Part shown: positions 13,612-22,866 of the stretch, piece after piece
Layout: every line of letters starts with the position of its first letter
How positions within the stretch are numbered: the first letter of the stretch is position 1
Source: a virus
Virus record (IMG/VR): IMGVR_UViG_3300050020_000030
Coordinates: 1-64,000 of that record
Strand: one strand, 5' to 3'
Length of the DNA stretch: 64,000 nt
Program-made: the position numbers and the translations under genes
The notes under the pieces: model-generated
The model's input: the letters and a program-made list of their open reading frames with translations, nothing else
Database searches by the model: none
Told to the model about the DNA's origin: nothing

Positions 13612-15693
13612 ATGTCTCAGATCGATCCAGCAAACACGCTAGCAGATACACTAACTGAAGAGCAGATCGCCCAAATTCTCCAAACAGGGAAGTGGGCACC
13701 TGACCCTGCTCTTACTCTAGTGCTCCGGGATACCGATAGTGCCGAAACCGCGAAGGCGGCTAAGCAGTGGATCGCGGGGTGGAATTCTGCTAGCATTCTG
13801 TACCAGTCTACGACTACTCCTAAATTTTGGGAAGGCACACAAGTAGAACGGGCTAATGTTCCCTTCTACACCGTGGCTAAAGTTGTGAACTCATTGACGC
13901 CTCAAATTGTCAATGGGCTTTTTTATGACGATCCTCCTTTCATTTTTCAGCCTCGTCCGGGGACAAGTCAAGATACTGTAGAAGCCGTAGCAGATATCAT
14001 TGGATACCAACTCAAAGAAATTGGGTTCAAAGAACAAGTCCGTCTCGGAGTAATGAACGTAGTTCTTTACGGAACGAACATCTGGAAGTGGGGATGGGAC
14101 AGTAAGAAGATTTCTCGTACATACTTCGCCTTGGACGAAAAGAAGGATACTATTCCTTCGGAAATTCCGGGCCAGCCTGATGTAGAATTCCACGATCCGA
14201 ACGCCCCACTAGTTGAAAGAACCGAAGAAATCCGCGTTGAGCAGCCCCGGTTCGAAAATATCACGTCTATCCGAGACGTTTTGGTTGATCCTACGCTTCG
14301 GGTACCCGATATTACCAAGGGAAAGTTTGTAATCCACAGGCTGTATCTCACTTATAATGAGCTAATTGCCCTCAAAGATACCCCCGGATACGACATTCCA
14401 AGCGAGCAAGAAGTCATTTCTTGGTTCACACCCCCGGAAGAAACTGCCCTTCCGGATATGGATGAACGTACCGGAATCAGCCCAATGTGGGATATGCGGG
14501 CCGATCCGAGGTGGGAAAAGGCTACAATTGATCCATTTAATCAGCCTTTAGAGGTTTTAGAGCGTTGGGACAAAGAAAAAGTCATAATCGTAGTCCAGCG
14601 CAAGAAAGTTATCTGTAACGGAAAGAATCCTTACTCCGAAATTCCCTTCCTTTCCTGTAATTTTTGGGATGTACCCGGAGCGTTTTACGGCCTCGGCGTG
14701 GGTCGGACGGTTGGTTCTGAGCAGCGTTTGCAGATGGGAATCGTCAATACTTGGCTTGATTCCGTCGCTCTCTCCCTCTCTGGTGTATACGTTAGGAAGC
14801 GTACCAATAGTATTCCTACCCAGAGTATCCGGATTTCACCGGGCAGGGTTGTTGAACTAGAGAATGTAGAAGACCTGAAGCCTCTCGCCCGTCCTCCGGC
14901 TGTCCCGGAAGCGGCGGAGCACCTCGGAATGTCCGCGAGTCGTGTAGAGCAGAACTCTGGTGCCGGTGAAATATCTTCACAGGGTCAAGCGGGGTCTTCA
15001 GGACATAGTAACATCGCTCGTACCGCGACCGGAGCGGCGGGGCTTCTCCAAGGGCAAGGTATTGGAATCTCAGACCTCGTTGAAAAGTTTTCGTGCAACG
15101 TATTCCTTCCCTTCCTTTACCGCGTGATGGAGATGAACAGAAATCTCCTCCCGGCAGAGACAATTAAAAGAATCTTGAATGATGAACTCCAGAAGGCTTA
15201 TCTCGCAGAAGGCACAGGAACTATTGAAGACATCCGTAAGGCCCGGATGGAGATCGAGATTCAGGCCGGGGCTAAACTCGCAGATCGTAGGGCGGTAAGC
15301 GCGAGTCTTCCCCTCCTAACCTCGTATCTCGGACAGCAGTTTGTTGTTCAAAACCTCGCTACGCAGGGACTCAAAGTAGATCAGAAGATGGTCGTTAAGA
15401 CGATCTTTGAAGCTGCTGGATTCAAGAGCTTCTATAGTCTGATTGTTCCAATGACCGATCAGGAAAAACAGCAGTCGCAAGCTAACTCTCCCGCCGCTAT
15501 GAACCAATCCAAGATTCAGGCAGAATCGCAGATGGCTCTCCAGAAATATCAGGCGCAGTCCCAGCTTAGGGATCAAGAGAATATAGCTAAGGCAGGTATG
15601 GAAGTACTCCGGAAAAATCTCGAAGCCACTAGTACCCCCGAGGCGATGACTGGTCAGGTTGGGGCGAACGAGGGATTCGGATCAAATTTATAA
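13612..15693 (+). CDS. portal protein
   Basis: 693 residues. The size, position after terminase, and architecture fit a podovirus-type portal. There is a helical start with VPFYTVAKVVNSLTPQIVNG, a wing region with WGWDSKK, and a stem/clip region (FLSCNFWDVPGAFYGLGVGR, near residue 350). The conserved GHSNIARTATG loop follows at residues 464-474, then a long glutamine/alanine-rich helical C-terminus that probably forms the barrel or is disordered. Twelve copies form the DNA channel and terminase docking ring. The GHSNIARTATG loop is copied in the early gene at 4975-5220. Confidence 0.85.
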   Translation: MSQIDPANTLADTLTEEQIAQILQTGKWAPDPALTLVLRDTDSAETAKAAKQWIAGWNSASILYQSTTTPKFWEGTQVERANVPFYTVAKVVNSLTPQIVNGLFYDDPPFIFQPRPGTSQDTVEAVADIIGYQLKEIGFKEQVRLGVMNVVLYGTNIWKWGWDSKKISRTYFALDEKKDTIPSEIPGQPDVEFHDPNAPLVERTEEIRVEQPRFENITSIRDVLVDPTLRVPDITKGKFVIHRLYLTYNELIALKDTPGYDIPSEQEVISWFTPPEETALPDMDERTGISPMWDMRADPRWEKATIDPFNQPLEVLERWDKEKVIIVVQRKKVICNGKNPYSEIPFLSCNFWDVPGAFYGLGVGRTVGSEQRLQMGIVNTWLDSVALSLSGVYVRKRTNSIPTQSIRISPGRVVELENVEDLKPLARPPAVPEAAEHLGMSASRVEQNSGAGEISSQGQAGSSGHSNIARTATGAAGLLQGQGIGISDLVEKFSCNVFLPFLYRVMEMNRNLLPAETIKRILNDELQKAYLAEGTGTIEDIRKARMEIEIQAGAKLADRRAVSASLPLLTSYLGQQFVVQNLATQGLKVDQKMVVKTIFEAAGFKSFYSLIVPMTDQEKQQSQANSPAAMNQSKIQAESQMALQKYQAQSQLRDQENIAKAGMEVLRKNLEATSTPEAMTGQVGANEGFGSNL

Positions 15694-15694
15694 C

Positions 15695-15723
15695 TTGACA
15701 GGACACCCTATTTGTAGTATAAT
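15695..15723 (+). promoter_or_regulatory. sigma70 promoter
   Basis: TTGACA at 15695-15700 and TATAAT at 15718-15723, 17-base spacer, extended -10 (TTTGTAGTATAAT). Located just after the portal stop, it would start transcripts near 15730 for the small membrane protein at 15744 and the spike operon. Confidence 0.85.
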
Positions 15724-15743
15724 GTATTTAAGATAAAGGACCC

Positions 15744-16016
15744 ATGAAAACTCTCTCCTCCGCTGTAGCTTTTCTAATCCTATTTGCTATACTCGGTGGA
15801 GTTTTCGCCGTGTATCAGTACAATGTTCTTGTCAACGATATGAACGTAGAATTCTCAGTCCAACAGAAACAGATTCTGAGTCTTGAGAAACAGGTACGCG
15901 ATCTTCAGAAACAGAAACCAGTAAATAAGTTTTACCTCATGCCCCCCTCTCCACAGGCCCAGACTACGGAAAAGCCTAGTTCGTATAGCCCCGACCAATA
16001 TACTTCTAGCCGCTAG
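15744..16016 (+). CDS. membrane-anchored coiled-coil protein, possible spanin-like
   Basis: 90 residues. A hydrophobic anchor at residues 7-28 is followed by a coiled-coil segment (VQQKQILSLEKQVRDLQKQK) and a proline/serine-rich tail. This layout resembles inner-membrane spanins (Rz) but is short, and no partner gene is embedded. It sits right behind a strong promoter. Confidence 0.5.
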   Translation: MKTLSSAVAFLILFAILGGVFAVYQYNVLVNDMNVEFSVQQKQILSLEKQVRDLQKQKPVNKFYLMPPSPQAQTTEKPSSYSPDQYTSSR

Positions 16017-16029
16017 TGGAAAGTGGAAT

Positions 16030-16200
16030 ATGGACCCCCGAATCCAGCTACTTGCTATACTTGAGAACATGCGCCACTTATTTGGGTCTACCTCTCCCCA
16101 GTTCTCTTACTGGAAAAGACGAGTAAATTCTGCTCTAGTGGATGATAAAGACCTATTTATTCTGTTGAAAAATACCCAGGATGGACAATTTCATGACTGA
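16030..16200 (+). CDS. small hypothetical protein
   Basis: 56 residues starting at ATG 16030 (GTGGAA upstream). Helical, with a WKRRVN basic patch. It overlaps the next gene by about 20 bases. No family recognised. Confidence 0.5.
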   Translation: MDPRIQLLAILENMRHLFGSTSPQFSYWKRRVNSALVDDKDLFILLKNTQDGQFHD

Positions 16201-16537
16201 TTACGAAGAGCTTACCCCGGACCAGATCGCGGAAGAGGCTCAAGAACGAATTAACAAAGCGGCTGATCTTCAGTTTACTGTAAATACTAAGGGCTGGAAT
16301 ACTCTGCTTGCTACCTTCGAAGAAATGAAGGACGCCCAGATCGCCAATTTTATGGCAATCCCCCCAGGTTCCGCGAACGAAAAAGATATCATTGCCGCGC
16401 ACAACGTTGCGTATACTACAGCTTTTATTCTAAATGAAGTTGTTAACGCGACTAACCGAGCAATTCAAGATGGGTTCAACGCTCAAGCCGAACTACAATC
16501 TTTTAAGAACCCCGAGGTCAGTTCCGAATGGGAATAA
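16181..16537 (+). CDS. hypothetical helical protein
   Basis: 118 residues, almost all helical by composition (EEAQERINKAADL, NEVVNATNRAIQDGFNAQAEL). The start may be ATG 16181 or ATG 16193; the second has a better-placed AGGATGGA. Overlaps the spike gene by 10 bases. Perhaps a spike chaperone or minor tail protein; not recognised. Confidence 0.55.
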   Translation: MDNFMTDYEELTPDQIAEEAQERINKAADLQFTVNTKGWNTLLATFEEMKDAQIANFMAIPPGSANEKDIIAAHNVAYTTAFILNEVVNATNRAIQDGFNAQAELQSFKNPEVSSEWE

Positions 16538-19500
16538 ATAAACTTATAGTGTTTCTTCTCTTGGCGACAGGACTGTGTTATTCACAGTCTGCCCAGAGGA
16601 TTTCCGTTGCCATACAAAGCCCAGCGGCTGCGGCGGGTTACGCTAGAATTATTCCCCATGCCTCTATCTACGTTTGTACATATAACTCTCAGTTGAACTG
16701 CTCTTCCGGTAATTACCTTTCTATTTATTCGGATGTAGGTCTTACGAGCGGAATTGCACAGCCATTGGTTGCTGATTCTGTGGGTGGTTATCAGTATTAT
16801 ATTCAGGCAGGTACGCAGGTAGTCGAGAAGGTTTGTTATACGGGGGCGCAGTGCCAAAGCTACGCGGTGTATATAGGAACTAGTAACCTATCCATATCCG
16901 GGAATGGCGCTCCTACCCAGACGTGTTCTCTCCCCAATCAAGGTCAAATCTATATAGATAACCTGAATGGACAGATTTATTCCTGCAACGGGACTATCTG
17001 GCAAATAGCTGCCACCACCGCCGTGCCAGCTTCTCCCTCCTTTGCGATACAGTTTGCTAACTCGGGGGCTACACACTTTCAGGCGGACTCATCTATAACT
17101 GTGAATCCAACTACGCACACGTTCACAGCACCGAATGTATCTGCAAGCACCGTCGTGGCTGGCGCTATATCGCCCGGATTTACAGTCTCAATCAAAGACC
17201 CGCGCTGCGGTGGCGCAGTGGATGGGGTAACAGACGATGCAGCCGCCTGGACGGCTTGTATCGCACTGGCGTCGGCAAATAGCGGAACCGTCACAACGGA
17301 TGGATTGTCACTGCTGGAAAGCACACCAACGATTCCGAGCACTGGAAATTTCAAGATCGAAGGCACAACTCCTGGCGCGGGAATGCTTTTCTCAAATCCA
17401 TCGGGATGGGCCAGAACGGTCGTCCTCCCGTGGCTTTATGGATCCACAATCAATGCGGGAATTTACGTGCCCTCTGGTGCTTCTAATATCACGATTGAGG
17501 ATATGGCTTTGACCTGCGCACCATCGAGCGCAACAGGTTGCGGAACGCCAATATTCTTGCTCGATGACAACAACATCACGCTACGTAATAATACCTATGG
17601 GGCTGGGATCTGGAGCAACTACGGAAATGGCATTGAGTTTTTCGGAGGTCACGACCTAACTTTCGATGGGGGAACGATCTTCGGGTATAACTCTGCTGGA
17701 ATCCGAGGCAACTACTCGTCTGGATTGAGCGGCACGTCCCTGAGAGTTCATGCGCGGAATCTGAATATTCAAGGCGCTAATCCATCGAGTATATACACCC
17801 CCGGATCGTTGGAGTTTTTCAATTCCCAATCAAGCGATTTTACCAACAACAATATCGACCAAGGTAATGTGTTGAAACCCGTCTCCAACCCTTGCTGTGG
17901 GTACGGCGGACTGTTCTACACGACTGCCAATCATCACATTCCGATTACGTCGCTCTCTGGCATGGGCCATTCGATGACAGCCACGGTCCCAGGTAGCTCA
18001 CCTATCCCGATCACGTCCATGACCACCTCTGGGACGACGACGACAATTACGGTAGGAAGTACACTCTTTCCGTCAGTTCTCGTTCCCGCCCAGACGGTTC
18101 TTTGTGGAAATTATGGAGTTGTTGGAGGCACCGGCACTTTACCAGCAAACGGGTATTGCACAATCATCGGAACCAATCAGGTAATGTTCCCAACACCCAG
18201 TTATGATGCGACCGGGGCTAATCTGACAAACGCTGTCTTCTGGCTTTACGGATTCCTTCCCGACATCGGCCAGCAGTTTTACGTTGACCTGGCCGGTGTG
18301 TTTAGGGGAAACGCATCCATCAGCAGCCTGACCTACACCGCCTCTTATCTGACTGGGACGTTGAGCACCGGGCATTACTCAGTGCAGGACATTGGCACCT
18401 ATTATGCCTGCACAATTGGGGGCATAACCGCGCCCACGTTGCCAAGCATCACCGCAAACGTAGCTGGTGGAGCAATCACCAGCTACACAGTGGTCAGCGG
18501 CGGAGCAAATGCCACCCAGGATTACAGTTTCACCATCACGGATTCGACAGGCACAGGGGCAACCACGGGCGCACAGACATTTAATTCCAGTGGGGCATTG
18601 ACGGCTTTAGCGGCAGGGACAGCTACAGGGTCGGGTTATACAAGCCCGACTGTTACCGTGAGTGGTGGGGATGGGCTGAGCGGTAATTATAGCTGCACGG
18701 TCGCAAGCGCCGCTCCCGATACATTTACGACTCAGTTGCCGGGGCTGCATTCCGTGATTCCGGCAGCAGCGGTGGCGACTGCCACGGTTTCCAGACAGTT
18801 AGGCGTCTCCACGATGGCAACCGTCACTGGGTATGGTTCTTTTACGTTTGGCTTGGCGGGCGGAGACACAACGGGAGTCAATCTCTCTAATAGCATCCTG
18901 TCCATGACGGGCACGACGACGATCACGGTTACAGTTGGAGCGGGCATCCTCCCTCCAGTTGGCTCGACGTTCGTCGCGAACATCATAGGCGTTACGGGCG
19001 GGACCGGAACCCTGAACGGATATTTCTTCTACTCGACAGTCGCATCGCCGACCACATTCACTTTCCAGCAGTCCAAGGCTTCCGCTGTTGGTGCGAACGT
19101 ATCAAGTGCTTATCTAGTGGCGCAGGCTGGCGTAGTTTCCGCGTTCGATACGTCGAGCGGCAACAAGTACAGTAACACTGGCGGCACGGGGATATACTTT
19201 GCAGATTGCAATTTGTGCAGTTCCGAAGGCGATCACTTTTTCAATATCGATCAGCAAGAGCTAGACACCTCGTTGCCGGTTGGAGCCGTGGCAATGAACG
19301 GCGTCATCGGGGGTGTAATTGATGGGGACGTAGTAAACGGGTCAGCAACAAACTGCTTTGAGGCCGAGATTACCTTTGGGTTGGTCATTTCTGGAAGTTC
19401 ATGCAAAGATGCTACTGAAAGCGGCATCAAACTAGCCGGGGTCTTCAACTACAGCATCGGAGATTATACTCAGACGGGAACCTCAAGGTTTGGCGTCAAT

Positions 19501-21099
19501 ATCAACGGAGTTTCTACGGGTGCAACGGGGACGCTCAACATTTCCGGCACTACCTCTGTCGCCATAAATCCATATGGCAGCGCGTCCAGCAATCTGATCT
19601 TCGGAGGCCCCACGAAGATTTTAGCATCGCAAGGATTTTGCTTGGAGGATAACACTACCGCATCATCCTACACCGGTCTCGATTGCAACGGAGTCCCGCT
19701 GATAGTCAGTGGCACAAACCAGAGTTTCGACAACCTGAGCGTTGAGAACATTCCAGCATCTAGTCCGGCGATTACCTTGTTAAATTCAACGAACGCATCA
19801 TTCACAAACCTGATCGCATCTAATCTGTCGAATCTTTTCTACACTTCAGGATTCAATTCGAATCCCAACATAAACGGAGGCCAAGTTTCCAATGTGGCCG
19901 ATCCATACCTTGAAGCCTACCCGGCCTATGTCACCGGGTCTGTGGCCACTGGGTCCAATGTAATTCAATCCATAAGCAGTACACTTGGCGTGGGCGACAT
20001 TGTTTCTGACGCGACAGTGTTTGGCGGCTCTGGACACATACCAATAGGTTCGGTCGTGCTTTCGGTTAACTCCGGGACGGGTTGCACATCGGCATGTGTG
20101 GTCATATCCAACACGGCAACTGGAACCGTTTCGGGGGATATACTTTACGTTTTTGGCTCGGTGACGACGGGTATGAAGTGGTACAACGTAACAGCCACTG
20201 GCGGCGCCGGAGCGGGCCAGGGATTCTTGGCGTACTCGATTCAAGGGCTAGATATGCAGGGTGGCAGTTTCTCGGGCTACTCTGGAAGTGTAATTGATTT
20301 GCGTGGCACAAGCGGAACCAGCACACCCAACTCAGTGAAGGGTGTCACAATCGCAGGCGGGTCTAGAAGCCTTGGCGTGTCTCAGCAAGCGAGCAATACC
20401 ACTGCAACAGCCAACTCCTTCAGCGGGGCAACGTCCGCCGGAATCTCCGATCTCACATCGAATCTGGGAAACAGTTATCTAGGCAACTTCTTATCTGGCA
20501 TAACTGCGCCAACAGCGATCAGCAATGTCAATGCTGTAGTCACCGGAAACGTGGCAGGGATAGGCACGGGGACACCAACCTCGGCAAGCATCCCATGCAA
20601 CGCGAATAGCGTGTCGAATCTTTATTACCAAGCATCGACCGCCAGCGGCAGACAGCCGTGGATGTGCGATCCTGTGACGGTAACATGGGTACAAGTTCCC
20701 GCTCCTAGTGCGGTGCAATTCAACACCGTTAAAACGGTGGCCAGCGTGCCACTGACAACCTACTCAGGTACGGCTGGTATTGGAACAACTACCCTACGGA
20801 CTCCGAGTGCGACCGGACTTTTCCAACTGTGTGTCTATATGGAAGTAGACACGGTGGGAACCGCCGGAAATTTCCAGTTCGGAGTAGGTTACACGTCGGC
20901 ATTCGGGAGCGCCGCGCACAACAGCAATATCGGGACATCTGTTGCCGTCAGCACACCGCACGCAACTACATTTCCGGGGTCTGCGTGTTCGACATTTGGG
21001 GCTAAAGCTGGCACTAATATCGTGTACCAGATCACGGCTACTAGTGTCACGGGCACACCGACAATCGAGTACGGCGCGACGTTGACGCAATTGCAATAG
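16528..21099 (+). CDS. tail spike with signal peptide and pectate-lyase-like beta-helix
   Basis: 1523 residues. Residues 1-20 are a Sec-type signal peptide (KLIVFLLLATGLCYSQS). Residues 24-125 form a cysteine-rich N-terminal domain shared with the spike at 31659 (SIYVCTYNSQLNC, VVEKVC, CQSYAV) and are probably the tail-attachment part. From about residue 224, DPRCGGAVDGVTDDAAAWTA is the classic entry of a pectate-lyase/glycosidase right-handed beta-helix. Long glycine/threonine-rich repeats follow, then a distinct C-terminal domain from about residue 1380. From about 17190 the base composition and codon use differ from the flanks (more GGC, GCG, ATC), indicating a domain acquired by transfer. 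A signal peptide on a spike is unusual. Probably binds or cuts host surface polysaccharide. Confidence 0.75.
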   Translation: MGINKLIVFLLLATGLCYSQSAQRISVAIQSPAAAAGYARIIPHASIYVCTYNSQLNCSSGNYLSIYSDVGLTSGIAQPLVADSVGGYQYYIQAGTQVVEKVCYTGAQCQSYAVYIGTSNLSISGNGAPTQTCSLPNQGQIYIDNLNGQIYSCNGTIWQIAATTAVPASPSFAIQFANSGATHFQADSSITVNPTTHTFTAPNVSASTVVAGAISPGFTVSIKDPRCGGAVDGVTDDAAAWTACIALASANSGTVTTDGLSLLESTPTIPSTGNFKIEGTTPGAGMLFSNPSGWARTVVLPWLYGSTINAGIYVPSGASNITIEDMALTCAPSSATGCGTPIFLLDDNNITLRNNTYGAGIWSNYGNGIEFFGGHDLTFDGGTIFGYNSAGIRGNYSSGLSGTSLRVHARNLNIQGANPSSIYTPGSLEFFNSQSSDFTNNNIDQGNVLKPVSNPCCGYGGLFYTTANHHIPITSLSGMGHSMTATVPGSSPIPITSMTTSGTTTTITVGSTLFPSVLVPAQTVLCGNYGVVGGTGTLPANGYCTIIGTNQVMFPTPSYDATGANLTNAVFWLYGFLPDIGQQFYVDLAGVFRGNASISSLTYTASYLTGTLSTGHYSVQDIGTYYACTIGGITAPTLPSITANVAGGAITSYTVVSGGANATQDYSFTITDSTGTGATTGAQTFNSSGALTALAAGTATGSGYTSPTVTVSGGDGLSGNYSCTVASAAPDTFTTQLPGLHSVIPAAAVATATVSRQLGVSTMATVTGYGSFTFGLAGGDTTGVNLSNSILSMTGTTTITVTVGAGILPPVGSTFVANIIGVTGGTGTLNGYFFYSTVASPTTFTFQQSKASAVGANVSSAYLVAQAGVVSAFDTSSGNKYSNTGGTGIYFADCNLCSSEGDHFFNIDQQELDTSLPVGAVAMNGVIGGVIDGDVVNGSATNCFEAEITFGLVISGSSCKDATESGIKLAGVFNYSIGDYTQTGTSRFGVNINGVSTGATGTLNISGTTSVAINPYGSASSNLIFGGPTKILASQGFCLEDNTTASSYTGLDCNGVPLIVSGTNQSFDNLSVENIPASSPAITLLNSTNASFTNLIASNLSNLFYTSGFNSNPNINGGQVSNVADPYLEAYPAYVTGSVATGSNVIQSISSTLGVGDIVSDATVFGGSGHIPIGSVVLSVNSGTGCTSACVVISNTATGTVSGDILYVFGSVTTGMKWYNVTATGGAGAGQGFLAYSIQGLDMQGGSFSGYSGSVIDLRGTSGTSTPNSVKGVTIAGGSRSLGVSQQASNTTATANSFSGATSAGISDLTSNLGNSYLGNFLSGITAPTAISNVNAVVTGNVAGIGTGTPTSASIPCNANSVSNLYYQASTASGRQPWMCDPVTVTWVQVPAPSAVQFNTVKTVASVPLTTYSGTAGIGTTTLRTPSATGLFQLCVYMEVDTVGTAGNFQFGVGYTSAFGSAAHNSNIGTSVAVSTPHATTFPGSACSTFGAKAGTNIVYQITATSVTGTPTIEYGATLTQLQ

Positions 21100-21199
21100 G
21101 CAACGCCGTGTTGTGCGGGGCAACGGACACGAGCACTTATAACTACGACATCCTGAACTAAGCACTGAAGCTGGCGGCACAGCGGTACCCCGAGGAGCT

Positions 21200-21620
21200 A
21201 TGAAAAATCCAATTCTACCGATTCTACTGACGATCTTTCTATTTGGTGTTGGGGCCTCTGCCCAGTCTACCTACTGGGTACCTGGTAGCGGTGGCACTGT
21301 AACTAGCGTAGCAGGTACCACCAATCAAATTGATGTGGCTACAGGTACGACCACAGCGATTATATCGCTCGATCCGGCCCTAAATTTGGGAGGTACTTTC
21401 ACGGCGCATCAGTTCTACGGCAACAACCGGAACTATCGCTACTATCAATTTCTCTGCCACTCTAGGAGTGGCCCCCGGATTGTGTATCGTCAGCCAGAAT
21501 GGCGGGGGATCCCTATTTGACGTTGGTCACGGGGTCCCGAGTACCGCATCCTTTACCATTACGGCGGGATTAACGGTGGCAGCATCTACCCTGAATGTAG
21601 ACTACAACTGCATTTTGTAA
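21200..21620 (+). pseudogene. exported spike-like protein broken by a one-base frameshift
   Basis: The first frame (ATG 21200, stop near 21520) encodes a signal peptide (cut after GASA-QS) and a short fibre-like segment up to about AHQFYG. Near 21420 the plausible coding sequence moves to the +1 frame and continues TTGTIATINFSATLGVAPG, through FTITAG to NVDYNCIL and a stop at 21618-21620. The second half has the beta-rich composition of spike C-terminal domains, while the first-frame continuation (NNRNYRYYQFLCHSRSG) does not. The total length is 3n+1, so a one-base indel, a sequencing error or a programmed +1 shift would all fit. Confidence 0.65.
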
Positions 21621-21635
21621 CTTTTTTATAGCAAC

Positions 21636-21653
21636 ATTCCGTTTTCCGGAAAA
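21636..21653 (+). promoter_or_regulatory. 18-bp repeat with TTTTCCGGAAAA palindrome
   Basis: ATTCCGTTTTCCGGAAAA here is identical to 30018-30035. Its core TTTTCCGGAAAA is a perfect 12-bp palindrome, 38 bases before the scaffold gene. Similar elements precede other virion genes. Candidate binding site for a late regulator. Confidence 0.45.
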
Positions 21654-21690
21654 ATAACCGGCTCTGGGATTCAGAGCAGTTAAGGACAAT

Positions 21691-22842
21691 ATGCCAGTAG
21701 ACGAACAGAATGAAGTATTCAATGAGTGGTCTCAGGGAGTTAGCCTAGCTAACTCGGACTACTTCCAAGAGGTCCCGACTGAGCTTGATAACCCCGCAAA
21801 CTTTGTGGTTCCAGATCAACCTGTAGCTCCAGAACAAGTACTTCCCGCTGCGCCAGAACAAGTACTTCCTGTAGATAACGAACCTGAAGTTATCCAGCTT
21901 GAAGATGGGGGAACAGTAACCATCGAGAAAACCAGTAAGGGATGGAAGGCCATTCTGGATAGTGGAACCCCCGGTGTCCCCCAGGAGAATTTTTACGGCG
22001 GAACTTGGCGTCAACTTTTGGCCGGTCTTGCGAAGGGTAAGCTCGAAGCCTCGAAGACTATCAAGAAGCTTAAGAAAGAAAAACTGTTAGGTGGAGATGA
22101 AAATACCCCACTCCCGGCCCCGGTCTCCCGACCCCTTAAAGTGAGCGTTCCTACGGCGGACGAGGTTTACGCAGTCAAGAATAAGTTTGATGAGAATATT
22201 GTTGATGGGTTTGATGAGTACTTCCGGAAACGTTTTGGGGTAGACCCAGAAGTTTTTGCCGAGAAGCTGAAGTCAGCAGACGGCGCGGAACGAATCGTTA
22301 ACGCCCAGATTATCAAGAAGGCAATTGATGAAGTTAATGGGGATTTTGTAAGAGAGAACCCGGACTACGTAGAAAATTATACAGGGTCCGATGTATGGCA
22401 GGAAAATGCCCGACTCCTTATCTCCAGAATTAGCAAGACATATTTGAACAAAAAGATTTCCAAGAAGACTCCGGACGAGGAAGTAGACAACACTGTTGCT
22501 GAACTTTACTCGAAAGGTTTTTGGACAGTAGAGAATTTAGAAACCGCGAAGGATGAGTTGATCGATAGCGAATTGCTTAAGCGTTCAACCAAACCCCACG
22601 TTTCTACGACTCAACCCCAGCAAGTGGCGGCACCTGTAGTGACCCGCCCATCCGAGCAACCCGCCCCGCGTATTGCAGCGACTCCCGGACAGCCAATGGT
22701 TCTAGGTTTCTCAGCTAGCAACAGTTCACCCTCTGCTACACCGGAACCCCGAACGTTGACAGACACCGATCTTCAATCCCTCCCAATGGAGCAGCTACGG
22801 AAAATCGCGGCGGCTCAGATACAAGCGATGAGGGGAAGATAG
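21691..22842 (+). CDS. scaffolding protein
   Basis: 383 residues, directly upstream of the capsid gene. Acidic, low in hydrophobic clusters, with a duplicated APEQVLP stretch near residue 48, a conserved GTVTIEKTSKGWKAILDSG block (residues 74-92), and proline-rich and glutamine-rich C-terminal regions ending in a short basic helix. This is the usual picture of a scaffold that templates prohead assembly and leaves before DNA packaging. Position and composition support the call; no enzyme motif is present. Confidence 0.7.
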   Translation: MPVDEQNEVFNEWSQGVSLANSDYFQEVPTELDNPANFVVPDQPVAPEQVLPAAPEQVLPVDNEPEVIQLEDGGTVTIEKTSKGWKAILDSGTPGVPQENFYGGTWRQLLAGLAKGKLEASKTIKKLKKEKLLGGDENTPLPAPVSRPLKVSVPTADEVYAVKNKFDENIVDGFDEYFRKRFGVDPEVFAEKLKSADGAERIVNAQIIKKAIDEVNGDFVRENPDYVENYTGSDVWQENARLLISRISKTYLNKKISKKTPDEEVDNTVAELYSKGFWTVENLETAKDELIDSELLKRSTKPHVSTTQPQQVAAPVVTRPSEQPAPRIAATPGQPMVLGFSASNSSPSATPEPRTLTDTDLQSLPMEQLRKIAAAQIQAMRGR

Positions 22843-22866
22843 CAACAATAAACAAGGTGGGTCATA

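Noticed and set aside
18139-20718. Many minus-strand and alternate-frame ORFs inside the large spike gene
   Set aside because: They are shadows caused by the high G/C third positions of the spike. None has family features or a ribosome-binding site.
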